Counted from the stretch's first letter, positions 35,784 to 45,837 are shown. The stretch: 64,000 nt of DNA from Megalobrama amblycephala (GCF_018812025.1 NC_063044.1:68482595-68546594), one strand, 5' to 3'. The notes: generated from the sequence alone by a model not told the origin. Translations and numbers: made by a program.

Positions 35784-38076
35784 GACGGGCAACCTGGAGG
35801 GGAAGGATCTTGCTCTTCGGGAGAGTTTTCCACCTTCTCTCCCACCCCCGGAGGAGGGCCGGGGGGAATTTGTGATGTCTGTCCATCTACCGCCGCTGGC
35901 TCCCCGGAGTCCAGCGGTACCCACTTTATCACAAAAAGAGCAGTTTCCTCAAACTCCAGGTCACAACAGGGTGCGCCTGCCAGTGTGCCAGGCCCCGCCT
36001 CGCCACTCGCAGCCCCCTCCCATTTCGCCAGCAGGTGGCAGTGTGATGGTGCAGCCCGCGCCCCGTGCGCCGTCTCCCATATGCACTGCTGCCTCCCAGA
36101 GTTCGACCACACTCCGGGCCGCTCCCATGCCGTCCGAGTTGGGTCCCACTCTACCTTGCTGCCCCACCCCCGGTGCGTCTGTGGTGCCTTTGGTCCCGCT
36201 GGCTCGGAGTCTGGAGGCGTGGATCACGCTTCCCAGCCCGTCCCGCTGGCTCATTCGCACTATCAGACTCGGCTATGCGATTCAGTTCGCCCGGCATCCC
36301 CCGGTCTTCAGGGGTGTCCACTTCACTCAGGTGTCATTGGACAGTGCACCTGTTCTCCGGGCGGAGATTGCTGTCCTCCTGGCGAAGGATGCAATCGAGC
36401 CGGTCCCTCCAGCCGATATGAAGTCGGGGTTTTACAGCCCCTACTTCATTGTACCGAAAAAGGGCGGTGGGCTACGGCCAATCCTGGATCTGCGCGTCCT
36501 GAACCGGTATCTCCACAAGATGCCGTTCAAGATGCTCACGCAGAAGCGCATTTTCGAATGCGTCCGTCCCCGGGATTGGTTTGCAGCAATCGACCTGAAG
36601 GACGCGTACTTTCATGTCTCGATTCTGCCTCGACACAGACCCTTCCTGCGGTTTGCGTTCGAGGGTCGGGCATATCAGTACAAAGTCCTACCCTTCGGGC
36701 TGGCCCTGTCCCCCCGCGTCTTTACGAAGGTTGCGGAGGCGGCCATTGTTCCCCTCAAGGAACAGGGCGTTCGTATCCTCAACTATCTCGACGACTGGCT
36801 GATCCTGGCCAGCTCGCGAGAGCAGTTGTGCGAACACAGGGACATGGTTTTAGCTCACCTCAGCCGGTTGGGTCTTCGGGTCAACTGGGACAAGAGCAAA
36901 CTCGCCCCCGGGCAGAGGATCTCTTATCTCAGTCTCGAGCTAGACTCGGTCGCACGGACTGCGCGTCTCACCGAGGCGCGCGTCCAGTCGGTGTTGAACT
37001 GCCTGAGCTCGCTCAAGCGCAGGACAGCGGCTCCACTGAAAGATTTTCAGAGGCTCCTGGGGCATATGGCATCTGTAGCCATGGTCACGCCGCTCGGATT
37101 GCTCCATATGAGACCGCTTCAACACTGGCTCCGCGGCCGGGTCCCGAGATGGGCGTGGCAGCGCGGCACGCTCCGTGTCCCCGTGACACCGAGCTGCCGC
37201 CGCACCCTTGTCCGGTGGTCGGACCCTTCGTTCCTGCGGGCCGGAGTACCCCTGGAACAAGTGTCCAGGCATGCTGTGGTCTCCACAGATGCCTCTGCCA
37301 CGGGATGGGGGGCCACGTACAACGGGCATGCAGTGTCGGGTCTTTGGACGGGGCCTCAGCTGCATTGGCATATCAATTGCCTCGAGTTGCTAGCAGTACG
37401 TCTTGCTCTGACCCGCTTCAAGGAGCTGTTGTCAGACAAGCATGTACTGGTCCGTTCGGACAGCACTGCGGCCGTTGCGTACATCAACCATCAAGGTGGT
37501 CTACGCTCCCGTCGCATGTCGCAACTCGCCCGCCATCTCTTGTTGTGGAGTCAGAAGCATCTGAGGTCCCTTCGGGCCACTCATGTCCCAGGTGTGCTCA
37601 ACCGTGCGGGCGACGAGCTGTCACGGCAGCCTCCACTTGCGGGCGAGTGGCGGCTCCACCCCCAGGCGGTTCAGCTGATTTGGCAGCGTTTCGGCGAGGC
37701 CCAGGTAGACCTGTTTGCCTCCCCGGAAACTGCCCACTGCCAGTGGTTCTATTCCCTGACCGGCGGCACGCTCGGCTCGGATGCCCTGGCACACAGCTGG
37801 CCCCCGGGTCTACGCAAATATGCGTTTCCCCCAGTGAGCCTTCTCGCACAACTCCTGTGCAAGGTCAGGGAGGACGAGGAGCAGGTTCTGTTAGTGGCTC
37901 CGTACTGGCCCACTCGGACCTGGTTCTCAGACCTCATTCTCCTCGCGACAGCCCCTCCCTGGCCGATTCCTCTGAGGAAGGACCTCCTGACTCAGAGACG
38001 GGGCGCCCTGTGGCACCCGCGTCCCGATCTGTGGAACCTCCACGTGTGGTCCCTGGACGGGATGCGGAGGTTCTGA
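35707..38076 (+). CDS. DIRS reverse transcriptase / RNase H polyprotein
   Basis: This 789-residue frame copies element RNA to DNA. Reverse transcriptase blocks run from about residue 235 (FYSPYFIVPKKGGGLRPILD) through AIDLKDAYFH to the catalytic YLDD at 360-363. RNase H follows with acidic residues D528 (STDAS), E560 (CLELLAV), D585 (RSDSTA) and D636 (GDELSR). The C-terminal part, with VDLFAS at 667-672 and VAPYWP at 730-735, resembles the Dam-like methyltransferase region described for DIRS elements; that part is less certain. It begins within ORF1 and ends at the TGA at 38074, inside the recombinase frame. All catalytic residues are present. Confidence 0.88.
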   Translation: MPVADVVPSPSQPSQVANAKGSHGPETGNLEGKDLALRESFPPSLPPPEEGRGEFVMSVHLPPLAPRSPAVPTLSQKEQFPQTPGHNRVRLPVCQAPPRHSQPPPISPAGGSVMVQPAPRAPSPICTAASQSSTTLRAAPMPSELGPTLPCCPTPGASVVPLVPLARSLEAWITLPSPSRWLIRTIRLGYAIQFARHPPVFRGVHFTQVSLDSAPVLRAEIAVLLAKDAIEPVPPADMKSGFYSPYFIVPKKGGGLRPILDLRVLNRYLHKMPFKMLTQKRIFECVRPRDWFAAIDLKDAYFHVSILPRHRPFLRFAFEGRAYQYKVLPFGLALSPRVFTKVAEAAIVPLKEQGVRILNYLDDWLILASSREQLCEHRDMVLAHLSRLGLRVNWDKSKLAPGQRISYLSLELDSVARTARLTEARVQSVLNCLSSLKRRTAAPLKDFQRLLGHMASVAMVTPLGLLHMRPLQHWLRGRVPRWAWQRGTLRVPVTPSCRRTLVRWSDPSFLRAGVPLEQVSRHAVVSTDASATGWGATYNGHAVSGLWTGPQLHWHINCLELLAVRLALTRFKELLSDKHVLVRSDSTAAVAYINHQGGLRSRRMSQLARHLLLWSQKHLRSLRATHVPGVLNRAGDELSRQPPLAGEWRLHPQAVQLIWQRFGEAQVDLFASPETAHCQWFYSLTGGTLGSDALAHSWPPGLRKYAFPPVSLLAQLLCKVREDEEQVLLVAPYWPTRTWFSDLILLATAPPWPIPLRKDLLTQRRGALWHPRPDLWNLHVWSLDGMRRF

Positions 38077-39077
38077 GTGATCTCCCACAAGCGGTCGTAG
38101 ACACCATCACTTCCGCTAGAGCTCCTTCCACTAGGAGTCTCTACGCGCTGAAGTGGAACCTGTTCGTCGAATGGTGCGCCTCTCGCCGAGAGGACCCCCG
38201 ATCATGCTCGGTCAGATCTGTGCTTTCCTTCCTGCAAGAAGGGTTGGAGCGAAGGCTGTCTCCTTCCACCCTGAAGGTGTATGTTGCCGCTATCGCTGCA
38301 CATCACCACGCAGTTGAGGGTAAGTCCCTGGGGAAACACGATCTGATCGTCAGGTTCCTGAGGGGGGCAAGGAGACTGAATCCTCCTCGCCCTTCCTCCG
38401 TACCCTCTTGGGATCTGACCCTGGTTCTCACAGCTCTCCGGGGTCATCCCTTTGAGCCTTTGCGATCAGTCGACCTGAAGGTTATGTCCCTAAAAACTGT
38501 CCTTCTGGTTGCATTGGCTTCCCTGAAGAGGGTAGGGGACCTGCATGCGTTTTCGGTCGACGAAGCGTGCCTAGAATTCGGGCCCGGTGACTCTCACGTC
38601 ATCCTGAGACCCCGGCCTGGATACGTGCCCAAGGTTCCTACCACTCCCTTCAGAGATCAGGTAGTGAACCTGCAAGCGCTGCCCTCGGAGGAGGCAGACC
38701 CAGCCCTAGCTTTGCTCTGTCCCGTCCGCGCTCTGCGTGTGTACGTGGACAGAACGCGAGGCTTCAGGACCTCAGATCAGCTCTTTGTCTGTTACGGAGG
38801 CCAGCAGAAGGGAAAGGCTGTCTCCAAGCAGAGGATGGCCCACTGGATAGTGGATGCCATCGCCTTGGCGTATGAATCCCAGGGCGTGCCTTGCCCGCTC
38901 GGGTTGAGAGCCCACTCCACCAGAGGGGTGGCCTCTTCCTGGGCGCTGGCTCATGGCGCCTCGCTGACAGATATCTGTAGAGCTGCGGGCTGGGCGACAC
39001 CTAACACGTTCGCTAGGTTTTATAGCCTACGTGTAGAGCCGGTATCTTCACGTGTACTCGCATCTACTAGTCGGTAG
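35985..39077 (+). CDS. DIRS tyrosine recombinase frame
   Basis: The enzyme inserts the circular element DNA by strand exchange. The open frame is 1030 codons, but only the part from about 38070 (residue ~696) carries the recombinase: a SAM-like N-terminal region (STRSLYALKWNLFVEWC), then the catalytic R849 (SLKRVGD), H977-x2-R980 (HSTRG), W1003 and nucleophile Y1013 (ARFYSL). The first ~690 codons overlap the RT frame and are Arg/Pro/Ser-rich, with no domain. The true start is unknown: internal initiation, splicing or a -1 shift from the RT frame are all possible. The domain itself appears intact. Confidence 0.85.
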   Translation: MPGPASPLAAPSHFASRWQCDGAARAPCAVSHMHCCLPEFDHTPGRSHAVRVGSHSTLLPHPRCVCGAFGPAGSESGGVDHASQPVPLAHSHYQTRLCDSVRPASPGLQGCPLHSGVIGQCTCSPGGDCCPPGEGCNRAGPSSRYEVGVLQPLLHCTEKGRWATANPGSARPEPVSPQDAVQDAHAEAHFRMRPSPGLVCSNRPEGRVLSCLDSASTQTLPAVCVRGSGISVQSPTLRAGPVPPRLYEGCGGGHCSPQGTGRSYPQLSRRLADPGQLARAVVRTQGHGFSSPQPVGSSGQLGQEQTRPRAEDLLSQSRARLGRTDCASHRGARPVGVELPELAQAQDSGSTERFSEAPGAYGICSHGHAARIAPYETASTLAPRPGPEMGVAARHAPCPRDTELPPHPCPVVGPFVPAGRSTPGTSVQACCGLHRCLCHGMGGHVQRACSVGSLDGASAALAYQLPRVASSTSCSDPLQGAVVRQACTGPFGQHCGRCVHQPSRWSTLPSHVATRPPSLVVESEASEVPSGHSCPRCAQPCGRRAVTAASTCGRVAAPPPGGSADLAAFRRGPGRPVCLPGNCPLPVVLFPDRRHARLGCPGTQLAPGSTQICVSPSEPSRTTPVQGQGGRGAGSVSGSVLAHSDLVLRPHSPRDSPSLADSSEEGPPDSETGRPVAPASRSVEPPRVVPGRDAEVLSDLPQAVVDTITSARAPSTRSLYALKWNLFVEWCASRREDPRSCSVRSVLSFLQEGLERRLSPSTLKVYVAAIAAHHHAVEGKSLGKHDLIVRFLRGARRLNPPRPSSVPSWDLTLVLTALRGHPFEPLRSVDLKVMSLKTVLLVALASLKRVGDLHAFSVDEACLEFGPGDSHVILRPRPGYVPKVPTTPFRDQVVNLQALPSEEADPALALLCPVRALRVYVDRTRGFRTSDQLFVCYGGQQKGKAVSKQRMAHWIVDAIALAYESQGVPCPLGLRAHSTRGVASSWALAHGASLTDICRAAGWATPNTFARFYSLRVEPVSSRVLASTSR

Positions 39078-39701
39078 ACGTGTTGTACCCGCTCTAAGTG
39101 TCGGCTTGCAATGCCATTCCCGCCCCCTGGCCGGATACGTGCATACTTTTACTCCAGTCGTGTTCCCCGCTTGGCGAACCCTGTCGAGTTCCTCCGCCTC
39201 CCCCTTCGGCTCGGACATTGCGGAGTGTCTGATGCCAGGCCTACATCCGTCGCTGACGCTGTCTGTTGGCTGGGGCCCATATGTCGTGACCCCTCTACGT
39301 GAGCGGTCCCATATGTGTATTGTCCACGGGTCTAAACTCCCTACGGCGAGCCCGTGTCTTTCCCTTAGCAGAGCCAGCTCTGCTGTCACCTGTCAGATGA
39401 GTCTCCCCCTACCCAGGTGGAGCCATCCCAGGGACCCCATATGCGTACTGCCCCCCGGGCCAGTCCATATGTGTATTCTCCACGTAAACTCCTCCCCCAT
39501 TGGGTAGGTAGTGGCCTCCGCAGCGTCCCTTACGGGTTCGCTTCCCCAGTGTAGTCTAGTTTACTTAGTGGGTATTCGGTAAGACAGCAGTAAACTCTCT
39601 CGGCGTAAGCTCGCCCCTTCACCGTTCCAGCTGGTGCTATGGGTAGCCGAGCTTGCGCTGGGCACTGGAAGGGGTTTCGTAACTGTGGCGCTTTAGTTGG
39701 G

Positions 39702-39814
39702 ATCCCAATTCGTCGGTCACTACTGACGTACGTCGAACGTGACCGACTGAAAGGGAACGTCTCGGTTACGTATGTAACCCTCGTTCCCTGAAGGAGGGAA
39801 CGGAGACGTACGTC
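39702..39814 (+). repeat. DIRS internal complementary region
   Basis: Bases 39702-39758 are the reverse complement of the left end 33746-33802. Bases 39756-39814 are the reverse complement of the right end 40031-40089. The two halves share AAC (GTT on the other strand) at 39756-39758. This matches the accepted DIRS model, in which the region templates joining of the two ends into a circle. Confidence 0.9.
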
Positions 39815-40089
39815 CCGTCGCCACAGTTCCTGTACCCTCGCTGTAGTGCGGACACCAGTTGTCTCCTCAGCGAAAAACAGAGTGCGATTGCATCCACTTC
39901 CTATTTATATTCACCTGTCGGGGGCGGTGCGCATTATGCAAATATCGCACGCCAATTCCATTGGCTTGTTTTAGTTCACACGAAGCTGATAGGGCTCTCT
40001 AAGCGATATCCCAATTCGTCGGTCACTACTGACGTACGTCTCCGTTCCCTCCTTCAGGGAACGAGGGTTACATACGTAACCGAGACGTT
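39815..40089 (-). repeat. DIRS right inverted terminal repeat
   Basis: Reverse complement of the left terminal repeat from about 39841 to 40040. It is followed by an end-specific extension (40041-40089, ending in CGAGACGTT) that is also present inverted in the internal complementary region. Confidence 0.85.
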
Positions 40090-40152
40090 TCTATGTGGTG
40101 TGAGATCTAATTAAACATGTTGATAAATGAGTGATGGGATCTTCTTCTGTAG

Positions 40153-40328
40153 TTTCAGATGAAGGTCCGGATGAGATTGATGAGATTCCTGAGATGAAAA
40201 ACCAGATCGGACTGGGAAATACTCACAACACATGCAGTGAAGCGCGCAGCATTTACTTTGAACAGAACCGCTCTGAGATTAAACCATGGCCGGTCATCTT
40301 TGTAATTAAGTTAAAAATAGTCATTTGA
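40153..40328 (+). pseudogene. AIG1/GIMAP-like locus C, exon 3 relic
   Basis: After CTTCTGTAG the frame reads FSDEGPDEIDEIPEMKNQIGLGNT, parallel to exon 3 of locus B (LSGEDPDEIDVIPKGKHQIHLGKT). The P-loop is lost after GLGNT and the frame ends at 40328. Together with 33460-33722 it shows that the DIRS element lies within the intron between exons 2 and 3. Confidence 0.7.
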
Positions 40329-40352
40329 TATAGAGTGCAATAAAGCAAGATA

Positions 40353-40438
40353 ATTAGGGTGAATTCAGGGTGATTGGGACACTTTTTGCCATTGAGATGA
40401 ACTGGAAAAAGTGTCAATCACCCTGAATTCACCCTAAT
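40353..40438. repeat. Near-perfect 86-bp hairpin
   Basis: ATTAGGGTGAATTCAGGGTG at the left is mirrored by CACCCTGAATTCACCCTAAT at the right. The stem continues inward through GACACTTTTT and AAAAAGTGTC with a small bulge. No coding content; probably a miniature element. Confidence 0.75.
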
Positions 40439-40439
40439 C

Positions 40440-41118
40440 AATTTAAAAAGTCTATTATTCATCTCCTGTGTCTTTGACAGCGTTTTAATCATTGGTGTGG
40501 ATAACACCATAAAAAAGTATGTGTTGAAAACAGTTTTCATTTAAAAACGCTCCTCATCCACACTATATATTAATATCCACACTATATTATATTAACATAG
40601 ACCTATTTTAATGACATTAACATATATTAATTCTTTTATTTATCAAAATAAAGAGAAAATAGTACAAACTTTGCTAAAGTTATTCTTTTAAACAAATATT
40701 AACCTAGACATTATTAAAAATATATTATTTTAGCTAAAGTATTTGTATGAATACTGTGTGCATTTTACCCCTCACCACCTCATATGTATGATTTTCACAC
40801 AAAAATGTTTTTCCAATTACTAACATACTTTTGTCCAAACTGTAGTCAGATTTTCAAAACTATAAAAATACATTTAGCAGAACATCCGTCTGTTGTGGCC
40901 ATACTATTAACACAATTCATGTCGTTTTCACACAAAATACAGTCAATTAACACATTTCTTAAATGCTTACATTTCACATAAGCTTACCTCATACCAAAAT
41001 CATGGATCTTTCTCATCTTATTTGTAAATGCTTAAACACAGCAAGTCAGAAATGAAGACCCAATGTTCCAATCTTTAAATATAATATAAAACCTATACTT
41101 TATGCAACAACAGCAGCT

Positions 41119-41165
<47 letters not shown>

Positions 41166-42398
41166 ACAAACAATTGATACGCATTTTCAATTAGCAGATC
41201 ACTGAAATAGCAGATTCCAATCTTAGTTGGAGGAATAGTCAGGGGTTGAACTTATTTTTATTACACAGACACTGAGAAAAATAGAACTCTTTGAATCTGA
41301 TTTGTTCAGAAACTGAATTATAAAAACTATACATTTCATATTTTCTGCAGGTAGAACTGAAACATGACAGTAATGCAGTTTTCATAATGCCATCAACTGT
41401 TAGTATTTTGACAGTCTTTGACTGATTTGTTCATGTTGGATAGAAAACTAGTGCTAGTGTTTGACAGAACGACACGATTTTGAGTCAGATTTGATTTGAA
41501 CTAAGGCCTAAACCTGTCTTAACCTAAGCCCTGTCTGTGAAACCGGGACTTTATTGTCAAAACAATGACACCTATTTAAATGTTTTGGATTTTCTTTTCA
41601 AAGTAATAAAATGTTGTTTAAAAAATGAAATGTTTCCGGTGCAAGTAAAAGGCTGTTTTCAATCAACAGATGAGTATGGTGAACCTATTTTTCTGATTAC
41701 TGCTGACATAACTGAGCAAGAAGATGTGCTGGATAGTCATCTTCGAGGAACACTAATACTGTCTGATTTGCACATAACGTAATTGCTGAATTTGTGAACT
41801 TTCAGCGGGGTTGTCTACATTTATGCTGAGTAATGTAATAGTTTGACTTGTCTAGGCACAGCTGTGTTTTGTGTCCTTGCTGCCAGCTAGACAGTAACTC
41901 GGTCAGCAATACAAAATCATTGGACAGATATCCATATTCAGTGTCCTGGATATGATTGCAAAGTACACAATTATAATAGTACAGGGTGATAAACCCCATT
42001 GCTTAATTAGTGTAATACATTAGTGTAATCTGCTACCGCTGTTTACGGACATCTAAATGGTCTATTGTCTTTAATAGAAAAATGTTATGTGAACTCATAA
42101 ACTCATTATATTAAACTGCATGTGTAAGCGCAGATTTCTAGTTAGAATAAGTGTTATTTGGTGTGTTTTTACACTAGATGAATATAGTGAGAGATATGTT
42201 CATGCTTAATCTTCTGTTCTGATGGTATTTATAGGCATTAAGCTGAAGAGTAGAGCCTGTAGATCAAGGATTGGTTACAAACATCTAGTTCATATTTACT
42301 GCATGTTTAACTGTATGCATGGAAGTGTACTGTGATAGTCTCTTTACTAATTACATTAGTACATGCAAGTGTATTGTGATTGTGATACATATCTTTAC
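40440..42398. other. Non-coding AT-rich interval
   Basis: No gene is supported. An (AT)n run is at 41122-41162. The 81-codon frame at 41537-41782 has no family features I recognise. Confidence 0.35.
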
Positions 42399-42405
42399 TA
42401 ATTAC

Positions 42406-42496
42406 TAGGGCTGAGCTTTCATGATTCGATTGGATTCAAATTCACAAGCTTGCAATTCAGTTCTGATCTTGATTTTGTTTTCATATTGATTCATTT

Positions 42497-42534
<38 letters not shown>

Positions 42535-43827
42535 TATATAATCTATCAGGCTCAGTATAGGTCAGATTTTCTCAAGGAATAGAGTCTCTGAATTAAAGCT
42601 GTAAACTACACTGGAACTGTCAGTCGCATTACTGTAATATTACAGGTTAAAATGAAAAAATGATTTGAATGCAAACATTTTACTTGCACATAAGGCAGTG
42701 TTTATTCCAATAATAAAGTTATTAATTAATTAACTTTTTAATGACATAATTAGGTTTCTATATTAACACTGAAACTCATTGTCTGATTGAGCCGGATGAA
42801 GGAAACCTGTCTGGTAACAGGGTCAGTGGTGTGGGGAGTGAGGCGGGTGGCGTTAGCTTCTGATGCGACCAAACTGACTTCTAATCTGTCTTTAATCTGA
42901 ACTTATTCTTCTCCCTTCTTCCTTCACAGTTCGAAAAGGAGTTTATTTTAGATAAAAATGAAGAAAATCATATTATTGCACTCAGAAACATGGCTCCCTT
43001 CCTGGACCTTTACTGATCAGAAGGGTCAATATGGTTAGGATTTGACCATTAATGCCCCAATAAGGCAGCATCCATTTATGATTTATTTTTAGCATACTGT
43101 TTTATAGTGTTCTGCAATACACTGAGGTGTAATAGATATTTACACTTATTGTGCAAAGAAAAAAACACTATTTTCACTTGCTGCCAAATGTTTTAATGAC
43201 AGATTTATTCAAACATGAATTAAATATTGAAGAACAGGTTGAGTAAAAATAATGAATATGAAAATAGTGGATATAGAAGGAAACCTTTTGAATTTGAAGA
43301 TCAAGGTAAATTGTACTTAATTTTTCTCCGGGAAATATGCAAGTATCTTCTGTTACTAAATCAGTATCCACAGTACTCAGTGATTTTTTTTTTTTTTTTT
43401 TTTTTTTTAAACAAAATAAGAAAAATTGTGACATGTCTTGTTCAAAAGTTTTCACCCCTCGGCTCTTAATGCATTGTGTTTCCTTCTGGAGCATCAGTGA
43501 ATGTTTGAACCTTTTTTAATAGTTGAGTTTGAGTCCCTCAGTTTCCTCAGTGTGAAAAGACAGATCTCAAAATCATTCAGTCACTGCTGGAAAGGGTTCA
43601 AATATGCAAAAATTCTGAATCTGAATGAATCTGAATGAAAAATGCTGAATGAATCTGCAGGACCTGGAGGATTTTTCTGAAGAACAGAGCTCAGTTTAAC
43701 TGCTCAGAACAAACAAGAAGAAGGAAAAAAAAAATCAAATCTTGGAATTTAAGAATTTAAATAAGAAATAAGAATCAAAATGAGAATCGATTAAAATTGA
43801 GAAATCAATATTTTCAGCCCAGCCCTA
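42406..43827. mobile_element. hAT-like non-autonomous element
   Basis: The ends are inverted (TAGGGCTGAGC at the left, GCCCAGCCCTA at the right), like the CAGGGCTGGGC-type termini common in hAT elements. TAATTAC flanks both sides (42399-42405 and 43829-43835), a target duplication of 7 bases, or 8 with one mismatch. The interior holds (AT)n at 42498-42540 and a T run at 43383-43409. No intact transposase is seen. Confidence 0.7.
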
Positions 43828-43835
43828 GTAATTAC

Positions 43836-44745
43836 ATTACTATTAATTATATTATGGAAGTGTATTGTGATAGTATCTTTACACATTAGTACAAGCATGA
43901 TATTGCTATCTAGCAGCCATGATTAATGTTAATGTTTCTTAGTAATCAACAGCATGAATTACTGCAGTGAAGCCACTGTGCAATATACAACACTGTCAAA
44001 GAGAAAGACTCAAACTGTGTGGTTTTACTGTCTTGTGATTTAAAGTTCAAATAAAAATGAGTTGTCTGACCACAGTCCTGTTTGTTCGGTGTGATTTATT
44101 TAAGGTCAGATTGTTTAATTCAGTAAGATGTTCTTCTGATTAAAAGACTGAGCTGCCTTCATAAATGACCAGAGAAAACTCATCAATTTAAAACACAAGT
44201 AATAATTCTAATAAAATAAAGACAAAAACTTTAGTTCAAGTTCAAGTTGAGCTTTATTAACATTCCTCTCTTGTGGAGACATTCAGTGGAACAAAACGTT
44301 GTGCCTGACAGGACCACCATATTTACATAAATACAGACGTAATATCAAGTATAATATAACTTACCAAGAGAGATCATCTGACTATACATATGTTTTATAT
44401 AAATATTTACCTATACAAAGAACAGTTGCTTCACATAAATGCTGTGCAAAGATAAGCGTACTTTAAGTCGAGCAGCTAGCTGTAAACAGCGCAGAATGAT
44501 TTGTAGTGCATGTCATGAGCTTATAAATGTATATGTTATTGAGTCTTTTTTGCAAAGTGTGTTTGAAGTGTCTGGTAAAGAAGCTACTTATTTTACTCTA
44601 GGCCTAATGTTTGTTTTTCAAGAAGAAAATATCAGATTATGAGTGATCTGCTGTAACCTGATGTTCCTCCGGCTTCCCTTCTTTTGCTGAAACATTAGTC
44701 ATTTCAGCATCGGACTGGTTATGGAGCAAGTTTTGAAACGAGTAC
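43836..44745. other. Non-coding interval with repeat fragments
   Basis: A stretch around AGTTGAGCTTTATTAACATTCC (about 44245) looks like a dispersed fish repeat. No gene is supported. Confidence 0.35.
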
Positions 44746-44746
44746 A

Positions 44747-44747
44747 T

Positions 44748-44797
<50 letters not shown>
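44747..44797 (+). repeat. (AC)n microsatellite
   Basis: About 25 AC units in front of the exon relic at 44829, matching the arrangement at 30787-30820. Confidence 0.9.
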
Positions 44798-44798
<1 letters not shown>

Positions 44799-44828
44799 AT
44801 ACTTTATCCTCTTGTGTTAGATTTGTTC

Positions 44829-44940
44829 AGGACGGGCGTCTGATTGCAGTGATCCTGTGACATCTGTATCATCTGATCATCTCGTTCACTGTGTGAATCT
44901 GAATCATTAGATCATCTGTGATGAATCAGGTGTAAATCAA
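44829..44940 (+). pseudogene. Decayed copy of exon 2 of the 30643 gene
   Basis: After the same acceptor (TTTGTTCAG) the sequence begins GACGGGCGTCTGATTGCAG, then retains GTATCATCTGATCATCTCGT and GTGTGAATCTGAATCATTAG, matching 30854-30985. A 24-base deletion and a TAG stop break it. The upstream intron and AC run match too, so a larger segment was duplicated. Confidence 0.7.
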
Positions 44941-44944
44941 ATCA

Positions 44945-45585
44945 GTCTCTATTGCATGATCAACTCATTAGTCGACACATAACACATCTCAAACATGTAC
45001 ACACAGTCTCTATTTAACCGCAACATATGCTAGTGTTCTACTGCTGTTCAATTCACTACATTGCAATCTGAATTTGTTGTCCATGCTGCTGTACAAAATA
45101 CTAGGAATTGCTGCTCTGTTAGATATGCAAATCCAAACGCGAAAGCCTTTTTCACTTAAAGAGTTCATCAAAGCTTGTCTCTGTATCCTTACAGCAACTG
45201 CCTGCTTGCTACTGCATAATTTAAATGAATAATATGAACAAATTATAAATATTTATAAATATTTTTGACTCAAAACCTTATTTTCACTGACTTGCGTGAC
45301 AACTTCCTCATGTGACATCTACCCATATGAAAAAAAAGGATACACTTGACTAGACAAAAATAAAATGTAAACAAACTAACAGCTCAATCATTAAAATTAT
45401 GATGTCAATTAAAAGGTCAATTATTCATTTTTTGTGTTCCTGGCATGTGCTGCGATTTATTTCAGAGCATTCTTGACATTAGACATTATCAAATAGAAAC
45501 CAGTTATTGATTTTCAGTTCATGTCTTTAAACATTAACTTTTGGCTGGAAAATGAATGTCATTAAGATTGGGTGTCAAATTATGT
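44945..45585. other. Non-coding interval
   Basis: No gene or clear repeat is seen. Confidence 0.3.
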
Positions 45586-45589
45586 TGGG

Positions 45590-45837
45590 TGTAGGAAATT
45601 CCTCCTGTACTGTTCAGATATGTGAATCCTAAGCAACAGGTGACGTCAATGTGATTTAGCATGTGTTTCTGGATGGAAAATTACCAACACATGCGCACCT
45701 CACCTTTCTGGAGCTCCACCGTCATGAAACCTGGCTGGAAAACAACCACACCCTCTGAGGCTTTGTTTCTCGTAACCACCCATAGATTTTTATAGTGTAC
45801 AGCTTATCACCAAAAATTGTCCTGTAAGAAAAGTTGG
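45590..45837 (+). promoter_or_regulatory. Promoter and first exon module, copy 1
   Basis: This segment is highly similar to 61790-62048, sharing blocks such as TTGCTGGATGGAAAAAT-type, AAAACAACCACACC and GTAACCACCCATAGA, in the same order. Both end in GTTGG before a GTAAGT-type donor (here at 45838). Conservation upstream of a donor suggests a shared promoter plus non-coding first exon. Here it would serve the SUKH/US22-like gene. Confidence 0.55.

Larger units (their letters stand above)
33746..40089 (+). mobile_element. DIRS-type tyrosine-recombinase retrotransposon, apparently intact
   Basis: DIRS elements copy through RNA and integrate circular DNA with a tyrosine recombinase, so they lack LTR/integrase structure and target duplications. 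Here the ends are inverted repeats (33746-33972 against 39815-40089). The internal complementary region 39702-39814 is the complement of the left end joined to that of the right end. Three long open frames lie between: Gag-like, RT/RNase H with a possible methyltransferase-like tail, and tyrosine recombinase. The element is GC-rich in AT-rich flanks. Both edges carry GTT (33746-33748, 40087-40089), and one GTT would remain in an empty site. No frame-breaking lesions were seen, suggesting recent insertion. Confidence 0.9.

Noticed and set aside
34611..39389. Many minus-strand and alternative-frame ORFs inside the DIRS element
   Set aside because: GC-rich coding DNA leaves shadow frames open; none shows a domain and the plus frames have complete catalytic motifs.
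41537..41782. 81-codon frame (EYGEPIFLITADITEQ...)
   Set aside because: No acceptor/donor context, no family recognised, and it begins within repeat-like sequence around GAAACCGGGAC.
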